Under the pieces are notes generated by a model that worked only from the letters and a program-made list of their open reading frames with translations, was not told the DNA's origin and did no database searches. Below are positions 8,235-18,603 of a stretch of 64,000 nt of DNA, piece after piece. Numbering within the stretch: position 1 is the first letter of the stretch; each line of letters opens with the position of its first letter. Position numbers and translations under genes: made by a program. The stretch comes from Bacteroidaceae bacterium. Its GTDB lineage: Bacteria > Bacteroidota > Bacteroidia > Bacteroidales > Bacteroidaceae. The DNA is taken from contig JAFWYF010000007.1 of the NCBI GenBank assembly GCA_017522785.1, forward strand, positions 62,001 to 126,000. The letters are read 5' to 3'.

Positions 8235-11200
8235 TTATCGTTTAACATTAACATCTTTTCCTTTTAGTTGCTCCTCGTGTTTGTGCTCGCTCCAATATGC
8301 AGCAAGCTCACGCTGTTTCTTAAGGTTCTTACGACGTATCTTAATTCCGTTACCTGCAAATACACAGTACATTGCAGGAACATATATAAGAGTCATTAAA
8401 GTAGATATTGTAAGACCACCGATGACAGCTACACCCAAAGGTCTCCACATTTCGGCACCGACACCTTGGCTTATAGCCATTGGAATCATACCCAAAATTG
8501 TGGTTAGTGTTGTCATGAGCACAGGGCGTAGACGGCTTTTTCCTGCACCTATACAAGATTGAATAATACCCAATCCGCGTTCACGCAACAGCATAATGTA
8601 GTCGATGAGCACAATACCATTCTTCACAACCATACCAATAAGCATAATACCACCCAGCATTGACATGATGTTGAGGTTTTCTCCTGTTATAAATAGTGCC
8701 AATAGCACACCACTCACAGCAAAGACCACCGAGAACATCAAAATGAATGGATATGTCAGAGACTCAAACTGTGATGCCATAACAATGAATACAAGCACAA
8801 GAATTATACCACCTAATTGTCCTAAGTCTCTGTTTGAATCCTGCTGGTCTTCGTATGAACCGGCTACTTGTACCGATATACCCAATGGTATATCCATGTT
8901 ATCTATTGCTGCTTCGCCATATTCAACACCATCGCTGAGCACTGCACCAGCAGCCAATACACCATCAACGGTAACAATACGTTCACGGTCTTTGCGCTCG
9001 ATAGTCGGTGGGGTATCATCCTGAACAACCTTACCCAACTCTTTTATACGTACCGATTTGCCCGATGGGGTGTATATGAGAATGTTCTCAATATCTTCAA
9101 TTGATTGACGTGATGTGGGTTCATAGCGTACCTTTACATCGTATTCATCTCCATCTTCACGATAGTATGTTGCCAATGCTCCATTGTAGCGGTTACGCAT
9201 GTATGTTGCAGCTGTACTCAGGTTTAATCCATGCATTGCCAATTTTTCGCGGTCAAACTCAACCTGATACTCAGGTTGATAATCGCTTCGGCTTATTGTA
9301 ACCTGTGTAAACATGCTGTTCTCACGAAGCTTACTAGCCAATTCTTGTGCAATTCTATCGGTCTCTGCAAAGTCGTAGCCGTAAATCTCAAATGTTGCAC
9401 TGCTTTGACCACCCATTCCGCCACCTTGTCCCGAGGTTATGTTGCTTCGGGCAATTTCTGGGAATCTTTTCACATCGGCACGCATCTGGTCGCAAATCAT
9501 GTCGAGACTCAAATCGCGTTGGTCCGAAGGAACGAAACTCATGTTGAAACTAATGATGTGTGAACCATTATCTCGCAACGATGCAAAAGTGTTGTTCTCG
9601 TCTGCTTGTCCTACTGTGAAGTTACATGCTCTCATGTCGTCGCCGTAACGCTCTTTCCAAATATTTGTCAGTTGCAAAGCAACATCCTGAGTGCGCTCAA
9701 CACGTGTTCCTACAGGTAATTCAATTGTTGCACTTGCACGTGCGCTGTCGTTTGCAGGGAAGAACTCACTCTTAATACCCTTTGCACATAGCAATGAAAT
9801 TAAGAAAAGACTAAAGCACGCTATTAGTACTATCCAACGGTGGCGAACAGCATAGTTAATCAATTTTGCATATCCGTTATCAATTGAGTCGAGTCCTTTT
9901 TGTATGGGTGTGTATATCTTTATGAACAACTTGCTCTGCTTTTTCTGCAATTTAAGCATTTTTGCGCACATCATAGGTGTAAGTGTAAGTGATGCTACCA
10001 ATGAGATGAGCATGATAATACACATCATCCAACCCAACTGCTTAAATAGTACACCCGACATACCTGTTACCATTGTCAATGGGAAGAATACAGCAAACAT
10101 TGTTAATGTCGATGCCATAACCGAAGTACCAACCTCGTTTGTTCCATGTACAGCAGCGTTGTATGGGCTAGAACCACGCTCAATGTGAGTGGTGATATTC
10201 TCGAGAACCACAATGGCATCATCCACAACAGAACCAATAGCAATACTTAGACATGATAACGAAATCATGTTAATAGAACCACCTGTTGCAAACAGATAAA
10301 TGAACGATGCGATAAGTGAGAATGGAATGGTTATGGCAACAATTACAGTCGCTCTCCAACGTCCCAAGAAGAGGAATACCACAAGTACTACAAAGATAAG
10401 AGCATCGCGTATTGTCTCTGTCAAAGTATTTACAGTTTGTACAATGTTTTCTGATGTATCTACAATAATATCCATCTTTACATCCGATGGTAGACGCTTT
10501 TGTAAAGTGGGCAACTCCTCGCGAATAGCATTTGCAATTGCAACCGAGTTTCCACCGGTCTGTTTCTGAACAATGATAAGTGCTCCTTGCTGACCATCGG
10601 TGAATGTACGCTGTGAGCGCTCCTGTACATTGTCTACAATGCGTGCTACATCTCTCAAATAGACATTGGCTCCGTTTCTGCTGCCTACAACAAGGTTCAG
10701 CATCTCTTGTGGGGTATCAAACTCTCCTTCGACACGCAAAGAGTATGTGTTGCTACCAATGTCGAATGTACCACCGGGAATGTTACGGTTTTCGGCTCCA
10801 ATTATACCACTTACTGTTTCAATAGATATGCCGTATGCCTCCATCTTCACAGGGTCCATGTAGATATTAATCTCACGTTCGGGAGCACCGGAGATAGACA
10901 CTGTACCAACACCCTCAATACGTGCAAGAGGGTTTACAATGTTATCGTCAAGAATTTTGTATAATGCAGCCTGACTCTCTTCTGCTTTCACCGAAATCAT
11001 CATAATAGGAATCATGTCGGTAGAGAACTTAAAGATGATTGGAGTATTTGCATCATCGGGTAATGCCGATGCTACCATATCCAATTTGTCGCGTACATCA
11101 TTTGTAAGGTCGTCAATGTCATAACCAAACTCAAATTCAAGAGTAATGACAGAAACGTTCTCACGTGAATTAGATGTGATGTGTTTAAGATGCTCTGTTG

Positions 11201-11417
11201 AGTTAAGTGTGTTCTCCAAAGGACGTGTTACGTTGTTCTCAATATCTTCGGCACTTGCTCCGTTGTAATATGTAAATACCATAATGGTATTTGTTTCAAT
11301 ATCCGGAAGAAGGTCGATAGGTAGTTTTGATAGTGAGAATAGACCGAATAGTGCAATCGCCATAAAGCATAGCGATGTCATAATCGGTTTTTTCACTGAA
11401 CTTTCATATATACTCAT
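8235..11417 (-). CDS. RND multidrug efflux pump (AcrB/MexF-type inner-membrane subunit)
   Basis: 1060 residues, the full RND length. It begins MSIYESSVKKPIMTSLC with the first membrane helix at about 12-30, and has the periplasmic porter loops and twelve predicted helices of the HAE1-type exporters. Characteristic stretches include GRWRATVIVAITIPFS, the proton-relay helix GSVVDDAIVVLENI with two adjacent Asp residues, and the late GIMLIGMVVKNGIVLIDYI. It exports drugs, bile salts or detergents together with the HlyD-type adaptor 21 bases upstream and the TolC-type channel. The C-terminus is a basic cytoplasmic tail. Substrate cannot be predicted. Confidence 0.95.
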   Translation of the reverse strand: MSIYESSVKKPIMTSLCFMAIALFGLFSLSKLPIDLLPDIETNTIMVFTYYNGASAEDIENNVTRPLENTLNSTEHLKHITSNSRENVSVITLEFEFGYDIDDLTNDVRDKLDMVASALPDDANTPIIFKFSTDMIPIMMISVKAEESQAALYKILDDNIVNPLARIEGVGTVSISGAPEREINIYMDPVKMEAYGISIETVSGIIGAENRNIPGGTFDIGSNTYSLRVEGEFDTPQEMLNLVVGSRNGANVYLRDVARIVDNVQERSQRTFTDGQQGALIIVQKQTGGNSVAIANAIREELPTLQKRLPSDVKMDIIVDTSENIVQTVNTLTETIRDALIFVVLVVFLFLGRWRATVIVAITIPFSLIASFIYLFATGGSINMISLSCLSIAIGSVVDDAIVVLENITTHIERGSSPYNAAVHGTNEVGTSVMASTLTMFAVFFPLTMVTGMSGVLFKQLGWMMCIIMLISLVASLTLTPMMCAKMLKLQKKQSKLFIKIYTPIQKGLDSIDNGYAKLINYAVRHRWIVLIACFSLFLISLLCAKGIKSEFFPANDSARASATIELPVGTRVERTQDVALQLTNIWKERYGDDMRACNFTVGQADENNTFASLRDNGSHIISFNMSFVPSDQRDLSLDMICDQMRADVKRFPEIARSNITSGQGGGMGGQSSATFEIYGYDFAETDRIAQELASKLRENSMFTQVTISRSDYQPEYQVEFDREKLAMHGLNLSTAATYMRNRYNGALATYYREDGDEYDVKVRYEPTSRQSIEDIENILIYTPSGKSVRIKELGKVVQDDTPPTIERKDRERIVTVDGVLAAGAVLSDGVEYGEAAIDNMDIPLGISVQVAGSYEDQQDSNRDLGQLGGIILVLVFIVMASQFESLTYPFILMFSVVFAVSGVLLALFITGENLNIMSMLGGIMLIGMVVKNGIVLIDYIMLLRERGLGIIQSCIGAGKSRLRPVLMTTLTTILGMIPMAISQGVGAEMWRPLGVAVIGGLTISTLMTLIYVPAMYCVFAGNGIKIRRKNLKKQRELAAYWSEHKHEEQLKGKDVNVKR

Positions 11418-11438
11418 ATTGCTGATATTTTATTTGTG

Positions 11439-12458
11439 TTATTCAATTACTTCAACTTCTCTTCCGTTAGCAAGTGCGTTCTGACCTGCTATAACAACTT
11501 TTGCTCCAGAGTTGATACCGGATATAATCTCATATTTGTCGCCAATGCGTTTGCCAAGTTGAATTTTGTCGTAGCTTACCTTGCCATTTTCGTATGTATA
11601 TACATAGAAATCGCCACTGCCGGCTTGTTTAATAACTGCCACATCGGGAACAACTACGCGTTGTGCGTTACCAAAGTTAATGGTTGCATGTCCGAACATT
11701 CCGGGACGAACCTTGCTATTGTTGTTTGCAAGTGTAATCTCAACGGGGAATGTGTGAGTTGCAGCATCGATTGTAGGATAAACAATACTAACCTTTCCTG
11801 TGAAAACCTCATCGCCAAATGTGTCAAAGGTCAGTTCAACGTCATCGCCTTTCTTTACCTTAGTGTAGTTAATCTCGCTCACATTTACCTTCATCTTAAC
11901 AGGAGTAATCTGCTCAACAACCAAAATAGGTTGGCCACCATACATGTCGCCATTGTCGTAGTTACGTGCCGAAATTACACCGTTGATGGGGCTTACAAGT
12001 ACAGTGTTCTCTAGACGATTCTTAAGTGCTTTTTCATTTACTTCCAAAGCGGTCTTTGCATTGTCAAACTCTGCTTTTGAGGCACCACCAACTTTGAATA
12101 GTTCTGCAACTCGGTTAAACTCAACACGTTGGTTCTCAACCTGAAGACGCAATTGCTCCAAGTTGCTGGCATCGAGCTCTACCAATTTTTGTCCTTTTAC
12201 AACATTATCGCCAACCTCTACCAAAATGTTATCTATACGAAGAGGTGCATTAGGGATGATGTTGTTCTTTACATCAGCCTCCACTATTGTCGCAAAACGC
12301 TCTGTTTGTGCCACATCCTGAGAAGTTACCTCTGCAATCTTAACCGAAGGCTTCTCTGCTACTGGAGCGGTTGTTACTGTTGTTGTCTCGGGATTGCTAC
12401 CGCATGAGCAAATAGCTGCTACGGCTGCCATTGTAAATAATTTAAGATGCTTTTTCAT
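11439..12458 (-). CDS. RND periplasmic adaptor (membrane fusion) lipoprotein
   Basis: 339 residues. The lipoprotein signal peptide ends in the lipobox ICSC, placing the acylated Cys near residue 19. A biotinyl-lipoyl-like half motif (NAPLRIDNILVEVGDNVVKG) precedes a coiled coil (about 108-150), followed by the second lipoyl half (VLVSPINGVISARNY) and a beta-barrel domain with TFPVEITLAN. It bridges the RND pump and the outer-membrane channel. Gene order tetR-tolC-hlyD-RND is standard for such efflux operons. Confidence 0.93.
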   Translation of the reverse strand: MKKHLKLFTMAAVAAICSCGSNPETTTVTTAPVAEKPSVKIAEVTSQDVAQTERFATIVEADVKNNIIPNAPLRIDNILVEVGDNVVKGQKLVELDASNLEQLRLQVENQRVEFNRVAELFKVGGASKAEFDNAKTALEVNEKALKNRLENTVLVSPINGVISARNYDNGDMYGGQPILVVEQITPVKMKVNVSEINYTKVKKGDDVELTFDTFGDEVFTGKVSIVYPTIDAATHTFPVEITLANNNSKVRPGMFGHATINFGNAQRVVVPDVAVIKQAGSGDFYVYTYENGKVSYDKIQLGKRIGDKYEIISGINSGAKVVIAGQNALANGREVEVIE

Positions 12459-12472
12459 GGTATATTATATTT

Positions 12473-13798
12473 TTATTCTTTTCCTAGTACTGTTTGCAAG
12501 TCTGATTTTGCTACAAGATATTCGTAGATAGAGTTGTTGTATGTTAGTTGTGTGTTTGTTAGAGATACTTGTGAGTTGTTCAACTCCAAGATTGTTCCCT
12601 TACCAACTTCGTAGCGCTTCTGGCTAATCTGTAATCCCTTTTGTGCCAATTCAACAGCTTTCTTGTTCGACTCCAATTGCTCCGCACTTGCTGTCATATT
12701 GTCTAAGTAGCTTTGTGCCTGCATGCGCAACATTCTCTCTGTGTTCAAACGATTCTCGGCAAGTTGCCATTGTTGTATCTTATTGCTCTTGAGCTTTGTA
12801 AAGTTGCTTGCTTTGAACAAAGGTATGCTCAATGAGAGTGTTAGAGACGACGCATTGCTCCAGTTGTAATTGTTAATTTCCCAATTGGTGTTTGACATAG
12901 ATTGATACTGATAGCTACCAACTAGCGCAAGAGTTGGGTGGAAACTGCTTTTCAAAATCTTTCGTGTCTGGTTCAGCAACTCGCCACTAAGGTCTATCTG
13001 ACGCAATGTACTGTTGTTGTCGAAAGAGAGTTGCTCGGCTGTCTCTGTAGCCTTTAGCATCTCACCTTCGTAGTTTGTCAGTTTGTCGTCTATCACAATG
13101 TTTATATCGGCTGTAATGCCCATAAGAACTTTTAACTGTAGTTTTGCAAGTTCAACGGCATTCTCTCCACTTACAACATTTGGCCATGCGCTACGCACCT
13201 GCACCTCTGAACTAATCTTGTCATATTCGCTGACACTTCCCTGCTCAAATTTAGCTTTAACAATGTCGTAGTTTATTTCTGCCTGTTTGTAGTTGTCCAT
13301 TAGCACCTTGTATGAGTCTTGTGCTAACATCAATTGGAAAAAGGCTTTTGTAACCTGATTAACCATCTCTATTTTAGATGCACGACTCTTTTCTACTGCA
13401 AGTTCTATGTCTTTTTTTGTCATAGTTATTGTGCGGTATGCAGCAGGTGCATAGAGTGGCAGTGATACATTTATTGCACCATTCCATGTGTTTGAATCGT
13501 CCATACCCATTTTGAAACTACCCATGCTGGTCTTAATTTCGGCAACTTTAATATTGTAGGTTACCGTTCCGTCCAATGTAATAGAGGGCAAAAGATTTTG
13601 CCATGCCTCTTTTTTGGAAACCTCTTTCAGTTGAATCTCCTGTTCTGCAACTTTAATAGTAGGGTTCTCGCTTAGCGCCAGTTCAATAGCCTTGTCGAGT
13701 GTAAGATGCATTGTAGGAGTTGTTGTCTCCTGTGCATATGTGAGCATGGAAACTGCTAACATAGCAAGCACTGTCTTTAATCGCATTCTAATGTTCAT
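12473..13798 (-). CDS. TolC-family outer-membrane efflux channel
   Basis: 441 residues from the ATG at 13798. An in-frame ATG at 13843 exists, but it would overlap the end of tetR and place 15 polar residues ahead of the signal peptide (MNIRMRLKTVLAMLAVSMLTYA), so I prefer 13798, 7 bases after tetR. Long helices rich in Ala, Gln and Glu repeat in two halves, as in TolC (ALSENPTIKVAEQEIQLKEV; later LAQKGLQISQKRYEVGKGT). It forms the trimeric exit duct of the pump. Confidence 0.92.
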   Translation of the reverse strand: MNIRMRLKTVLAMLAVSMLTYAQETTTPTMHLTLDKAIELALSENPTIKVAEQEIQLKEVSKKEAWQNLLPSITLDGTVTYNIKVAEIKTSMGSFKMGMDDSNTWNGAINVSLPLYAPAAYRTITMTKKDIELAVEKSRASKIEMVNQVTKAFFQLMLAQDSYKVLMDNYKQAEINYDIVKAKFEQGSVSEYDKISSEVQVRSAWPNVVSGENAVELAKLQLKVLMGITADINIVIDDKLTNYEGEMLKATETAEQLSFDNNSTLRQIDLSGELLNQTRKILKSSFHPTLALVGSYQYQSMSNTNWEINNYNWSNASSLTLSLSIPLFKASNFTKLKSNKIQQWQLAENRLNTERMLRMQAQSYLDNMTASAEQLESNKKAVELAQKGLQISQKRYEVGKGTILELNNSQVSLTNTQLTYNNSIYEYLVAKSDLQTVLGKE

Positions 13799-13805
13799 AA
13801 TATTA

Positions 13806-14444
13806 TTATTTGTTGTTTTTATTATCTTGTATAAATCTTTCAATAATTACTTGTCCCTTTTCTGTACATATTCCTCTGAGATAAAAAAGAATAAAAGATT
13901 GTCCAAGCTCTTTGGCTGTGTAATTTGGAAACTCGTTTGTTGTGGAAAGCAGTTCTATATCTCTTTGTATTATATAGTGAAGAACATCAAATTTTACATC
14001 TTCTCTAATAAGCCCCTCTTTTACAGCTTGTTTTATCCATGCTTTAAATATTCTTCCATGAAGCACCTCTTTCTGTTTCTTGCTGTTAATTACTTCGGGG
14101 TATTTGTTCAGCTCAATAAAAAACTTTTTGTTGATTTTGCTCAACATCTCAAAATAGATGTTGTATAGGAAAAGTATTTTATCGAGAGTGCTATGTTCTG
14201 CCACTCTAAGATATGGACGTGATATTTTACTGATATATTCGTGAGTTGCCTTTAAACAGTTGAACAGCAACTCCTTTTTGTCTTCGAAATTTTCGTAGAT
14301 GGTTCGCTTCGATATGCCCAACTCTTTGGCAATATCGTCCATCTTCACCTCCTTGATGCCAACTGAAAGAAACTTGCTTGTCGCATGTTGTATTATGCGA
14401 CTTCGTACATCTTCTTTAATAGCAGTCTCATTACAGTTCTTCAT
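13806..14444 (-). CDS. TetR/AcrR-family transcriptional regulator
   Basis: 212 residues. The N-terminal HTH matches TetR closely: RSRIIQHATSKFLSVGIKEV, then MDDIAKELGISKRTIYENF at about 36-54. The C-terminal ligand-binding half is helical and variable. It is the first gene of the efflux operon, 7 bases before tolC, so it probably autoregulates and controls the pump, released by a pump substrate. The effector is unknown. No clear operator palindrome was identified in the 160-base gap upstream. Confidence 0.9.
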   Translation of the reverse strand: MKNCNETAIKEDVRSRIIQHATSKFLSVGIKEVKMDDIAKELGISKRTIYENFEDKKELLFNCLKATHEYISKISRPYLRVAEHSTLDKILFLYNIYFEMLSKINKKFFIELNKYPEVINSKKQKEVLHGRIFKAWIKQAVKEGLIREDVKFDVLHYIIQRDIELLSTTNEFPNYTAKELGQSFILFYLRGICTEKGQVIIERFIQDNKNNK

Positions 14445-14565
14445 ATTGTCGGTCTCTTAGTAATTCGTCTGCAAAATTACTAAGAAAACTTTTTATCGCA
14501 AAATAGTTTTCTATGTAAAATACTTAATATGAGTTAATATTAATATTTTTTAATTATACGCACAA

Positions 14566-14594
14566 ATAAGGTAGGATTTTTGGTCCTACCTTAT
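14566..14594 (-). terminator. Hairpin downstream of the small acidic-protein gene
   Basis: Perfect 11-base arms (ATAAGGTAGGA / TCCTACCTTAT) with a 7-base loop, 10 bases after the stop at 14605. Confidence 0.6.
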
Positions 14595-14604
14595 CTATAT
14601 TATA

Positions 14605-15048
14605 TTAATATTCCAAAAGATGTTCTAGAAATTCGTCCAGTTCCTTGTCTAGGTCTTTCAGTAATCCGTCGTTTATAATAAATGTTTCACCATCTATATA
14701 TAATAGGTCAACGATGGTCTCTTTGTCTTCATCTACCAGCAAGCATGAATAGGGTTTAACAATATTCATGTTGTCTAGTATTCCTTCCTTTTCTATTTCG
14801 GTGAGAATGGTGCGAATGTCTTCTTCGAATATATCGTTGCAATCATCGTGGTTTAGATTTTCCCATTCAGGTATGTGTACACGTGATAGTTCGTTGTCGT
14901 CATCGTCATAAATAACAAGGTTCCCGGTTTCATTATTCACCTGAAAATGAAAATCGGTTACTCTGCTTTCGGTTTCTGTTATGAAACGTTTTGTCATTTC
15001 AATAATGGCATTACGCAGTTCTGCTTGTGATTTTGTGTTTATTGACAT
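14605..15048 (-). CDS. Small acidic cytoplasmic protein, unknown function
   Basis: 147 residues, strongly acidic (runs such as DDDDNE and LDKELDEFLEHLLEY at the C-terminus) and without signal peptide or membrane segment. I do not recognise a named domain. It lies 47 bases downstream of secA on the same strand and may be co-transcribed with it; a link to secretion is only positional. The reading frame is well formed, with normal codon use for the region and its own terminator, which supports a real gene. Confidence 0.7.
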   Translation of the reverse strand: MSINTKSQAELRNAIIEMTKRFITETESRVTDFHFQVNNETGNLVIYDDDDNELSRVHIPEWENLNHDDCNDIFEEDIRTILTEIEKEGILDNMNIVKPYSCLLVDEDKETIVDLLYIDGETFIINDGLLKDLDKELDEFLEHLLEY

Positions 15049-15095
15049 ATCGGCAACGTTTTAAGTGTTACAATTCGCTTTATTCTCTCTTTCTA

Positions 15096-18000
15096 TTATG
15101 CGTTTTTACCGTGGCAGTTTTTGTATTTCTTACCGCTACCACAAGGACATGGGTCGTTACGCCCAACTGTCTTTTCTACGCGAATAGGCTCACGACGCAC
15201 GTTGCGTGTGTCGTTTTGCGCGGCAGCTTGTTGGTTCGCATCATTCAAATCAACTTTTGTCTCATTATAACGTGGTGCTTGACGCTTCTGCTCGGGAGCT
15301 GGCGCTACATTTACATTGGTAGGCTCTTGAACCGGTATCTGGCCACGCATCAAAATAGATACGGTTTGGTCGTTAATTTTGTTTACCATCTTGTCGAAGA
15401 GGGTTACCGACTCCAATTTAAAGATAAGTAGCGGGTCTTTCTGCTCGTAGCTTGCATTTTGAACTGAATGTTTCAATTCATCCAAGTCGCGCAGGTTTTC
15501 TTTCCAAGCATTGTCAATGGTGTGCAAAAGTATTGCTTTCTCAAAGCATTTTATTACCTCTTTGCACTTGCTGTTGTAGGATAGTTTTACGTTTGCAGGT
15601 ATTTGATATACATGACGACCATCGGTAATGGGCACATATATCGACTTCTCCTTCATTGCTTCGTTGTTCTTGTATACATACTCAAAATAGGGGTATGCTA
15701 TTTGAGCCATACGCTCGTTTTTGCGTTTGAAGTTCTCCATTGCAACCTCGAAGCACTTCTCGGCTCTCTCTTCGGGGTCTAATTTGTCATACGCTTCTTT
15801 GCTTTCAAAAGGCAACTCAATGGCTAATACGCGCAGGAATTCCAATTTTGCATCTTCAAAAGGACAACGCTCAACGATATTGTAACAACGGTCCCAAATC
15901 ATGTTTACAATATCCATGCCTATACGTTCTCCAATGAGTGCATGACGACGTTTTGTGTAAATGACAGTTCGTTGCTTGTTCATTACATCGTCGTATTCGA
16001 GTAGGCGTTTACGTATACCAAAGTTGTTCTCTTCGACCTTCTTTTGAGCACGCTCAATAGACTTAGATATCATAGGATGCTCAATCATGTCGCCATCTTG
16101 GAAACCGACGTATTTGTTGTCGAGAATCTTTGCAATTCTTTCGGAACCGAACAGGCGCATGAGGTTGTCTTCGAGTGATACAAAGAATACCGATGAACCG
16201 GGGTCTCCCTGACGACCTGCACGACCTCTTAACTGTCTGTCTACACGACGAGATTCATGGCGCTCTGTACCAATAATTGCAAGACCACCTGCTGCTTTCA
16301 CTTCATCGCTTAACTTAATGTCGGTACCACGACCAGCCATGTTGGTTGCTATGGTAACAGTTCCCGATAAACCGGCTTTTGCTACAATGTCGGCCTCTTT
16401 TTGGTGTAATTTGGCATTCAATACATTGTGCTGTATCTTGCGCATAGTAAGCATACGGCTCAGCATCTCCGAAATTTCAACAGATGTTGTACCAACAAGC
16501 ACAGGACGTCCTTGTTGTACAAGGCTCTCAATCTCTTCTATGACCGCTTTGTACTTTTCGCGTTTAGTTTTATATATGCGGTCGTTCATGTCGTTGCGGG
16601 CAATGGGACGGTTTGTAGGAATAACCACAACATCCAACTTGTATATATCCCAAAACTCTCCTGCTTCTGTTTCGGCTGTACCGGTCATACCCGAGAGTTT
16701 GTGGTACATACGGAAATAGTTCTGCAATGTAATTGTAGCAAAGGTTTGTGATGCTGCTTCAACTTTTACACGCTCTTTAGCCTCAATAGCTTGGTGTAAT
16801 CCATCGGAATAGCGACGTCCTTCCATTATACGACCTGTCTGCTCATCCACAATCTTAACCTGTCCATCTTCTGTTACAACATATTCAATGTCGCGGTCGA
16901 ACATGGTATATGCCTTTAGCAATTGGTTTATAGTGTGTATGCGCTCCGATTTTATCGAATAGTTGGTGAGCAATTCGTCTTTCTTTGCAATCTTTTCTTC
17001 GTCGCTGAGGCTTGTGTTGTTCTCTAATTCCGACATCTCTGTTGCAATGTCGGGTAGAACAAACAGTGTCTGGTCTTGTGAGTTTCCGGTGATGAGTTCA
17101 ATACCTTTGTCGGTCAAATCGACGCTATGCATCTTTTCATCTATCACAAAATATAGTGGCTCAACGGCTTCGGGCATGCGCTTGTTATTCTGCTCCATGT
17201 AGTACTCTTCGGTCTTTTGCATGCCGGCCTTCACTCCTTGCTCACTCAGTAACTTAATAAGTGGCTTGTTTTTGGGAAGTGCCTTGTGGCTACGGAACAA
17301 AGAGAGATATCCTTCGGCAACTTCGTCTTTGTTGTCCGAATAAATCTTTTTACGTGCCTCGGCCAAATATTCTGTTGCAAGTCGTTTTTGTGCCTCTACA
17401 AGACGCTCTACTAGTGGGCGATACTCTTCGAACATTTGGTCTTCGCTACGTGGTACAGGTCCCGAAATAATGAGTGGAGTACGGGCATCGTCAATCAATA
17501 CCGAGTCCACCTCGTCCACAATTGCGTAGTTGTGTATGCGTTGTACAAGGTCGCTTGGCTGTGTTGCCATGTTGTCGCGCAGATAGTCGAAACCAAACTC
17601 ATTGTTTGTTCCAAATGTAATATCTGCCATATATGCTTTTCTGCGTGCATCGGAGTTTGGCTGATGTTTGTCTATACAGTCTACGCTCAAACCATGGAAC
17701 ATGTATAAAGGTCCCATCCACTCCGAGTCGCGCTTTGCAAGGTAGTCGTTCACTGTTACGACATGTACTCCGTTGCCTGTCAGTGCATTAAGGAATACCG
17801 GCAATGTTGCAACCAATGTTTTTCCTTCTCCGGTTGCCATCTCGGCAATTTTACCTTTGTGCAAAACAACACCACCAAACAACTGAACATCGTAGTGTAC
17901 CATGTTCCACTTTGTGTCGTTGCCACCGGCATTCCAATGGTTCTTGTATATGGCCTTTTCGCCATCGATGCTCACAAAATCGAATTTTGCGGCCAACTCT

Positions 18001-18407
18001 CTGTCGAAATCATTCGCTGTAACCTCTATTGTCTCATTCTCGGTAAAACGACGTGCAGTATCTTTTACAATGGCAAAAGCCTCGGGCAGTGCCTCGTCGA
18101 GAGCTTTATCCATCTTTTCGAGAACCTCTTTCTCTAATTTGTCAATTTGGTTGAATACAGCCTCTCTTTCTTCTAATTCTGTCTCTTCTATGCTGGCCTT
18201 GAGCGACTCAATTTTGGCACGCTCTTGAACAACACATCCTTGTATCTTCTCTTTTAATGCAGCCGAACGTGCGCGCAACTCATCATTACTCAATACTGTA
18301 ATGGCTGGATAGACTCTTTTGACACTCTCTACCCAAGGTTTGATTTCGCGCATATCGCGACTGGCTTTATTCCCAAAAAGTTTACTTATAAATTCGTTAA
18401 ATCCCAT
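15096..18407 (-). CDS. secA: Protein translocase ATPase SecA
   Basis: 1103 residues, longer than the roughly 900 of E. coli SecA but usual for Bacteroidota. Walker A is in [14 protein letters not shown], Walker B in [20 protein letters not shown], and the second motor half has [12 protein letters not shown] and GRGTDIKL followed by [20 protein letters not shown]. The extreme C-terminus is the zinc-binding SEC-C motif [19 protein letters not shown]. SecA drives unfolded preproteins through SecYEG. A TATCTTCG-type box lies at 18447-18454 on the minus strand. Confidence 0.98.
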   Translation of the reverse strand: MGFNEFISKLFGNKASRDMREIKPWVESVKRVYPAITVLSNDELRARSAALKEKIQGCVVQERAKIESLKASIEETELEEREAVFNQIDKLEKEVLEKMDKALDEALPEAFAIVKDTARRFTENETIEVTANDFDRELAAKFDFVSIDGEKAIYKNHWNAGGNDTKWNMVHYDVQLFGGVVLHKGKIAEMATGEGKTLVATLPVFLNALTGNGVHVVTVNDYLAKRDSEWMGPLYMFHGLSVDCIDKHQPNSDARRKAYMADITFGTNNEFGFDYLRDNMATQPSDLVQRIHNYAIVDEVDSVLIDDARTPLIISGPVPRSEDQMFEEYRPLVERLVEAQKRLATEYLAEARKKIYSDNKDEVAEGYLSLFRSHKALPKNKPLIKLLSEQGVKAGMQKTEEYYMEQNNKRMPEAVEPLYFVIDEKMHSVDLTDKGIELITGNSQDQTLFVLPDIATEMSELENNTSLSDEEKIAKKDELLTNYSIKSERIHTINQLLKAYTMFDRDIEYVVTEDGQVKIVDEQTGRIMEGRRYSDGLHQAIEAKERVKVEAASQTFATITLQNYFRMYHKLSGMTGTAETEAGEFWDIYKLDVVVIPTNRPIARNDMNDRIYKTKREKYKAVIEEIESLVQQGRPVLVGTTSVEISEMLSRMLTMRKIQHNVLNAKLHQKEADIVAKAGLSGTVTIATNMAGRGTDIKLSDEVKAAGGLAIIGTERHESRRVDRQLRGRAGRQGDPGSSVFFVSLEDNLMRLFGSERIAKILDNKYVGFQDGDMIEHPMISKSIERAQKKVEENNFGIRKRLLEYDDVMNKQRTVIYTKRRHALIGERIGMDIVNMIWDRCYNIVERCPFEDAKLEFLRVLAIELPFESKEAYDKLDPEERAEKCFEVAMENFKRKNERMAQIAYPYFEYVYKNNEAMKEKSIYVPITDGRHVYQIPANVKLSYNSKCKEVIKCFEKAILLHTIDNAWKENLRDLDELKHSVQNASYEQKDPLLIFKLESVTLFDKMVNKINDQTVSILMRGQIPVQEPTNVNVAPAPEQKRQAPRYNETKVDLNDANQQAAAQNDTRNVRREPIRVEKTVGRNDPCPCGSGKKYKNCHGKNA

Positions 18408-18603
18408 TATTATCTATTGTGTAAATTGTTATTTTCTAAATTTTCGCGAAGATAGTGATAAAACAGCAATCTTCTAAATATTTAACTAGGAAAAATAATT
18501 TCATTTATCAACTTTTGTTAAAATAATGATATTCTTTTTGGCTTGACCGGTGCCAGATTCTATAATTTTGTACTATCTTCGCGAAAAATGAAAGAATTAT
18601 AAT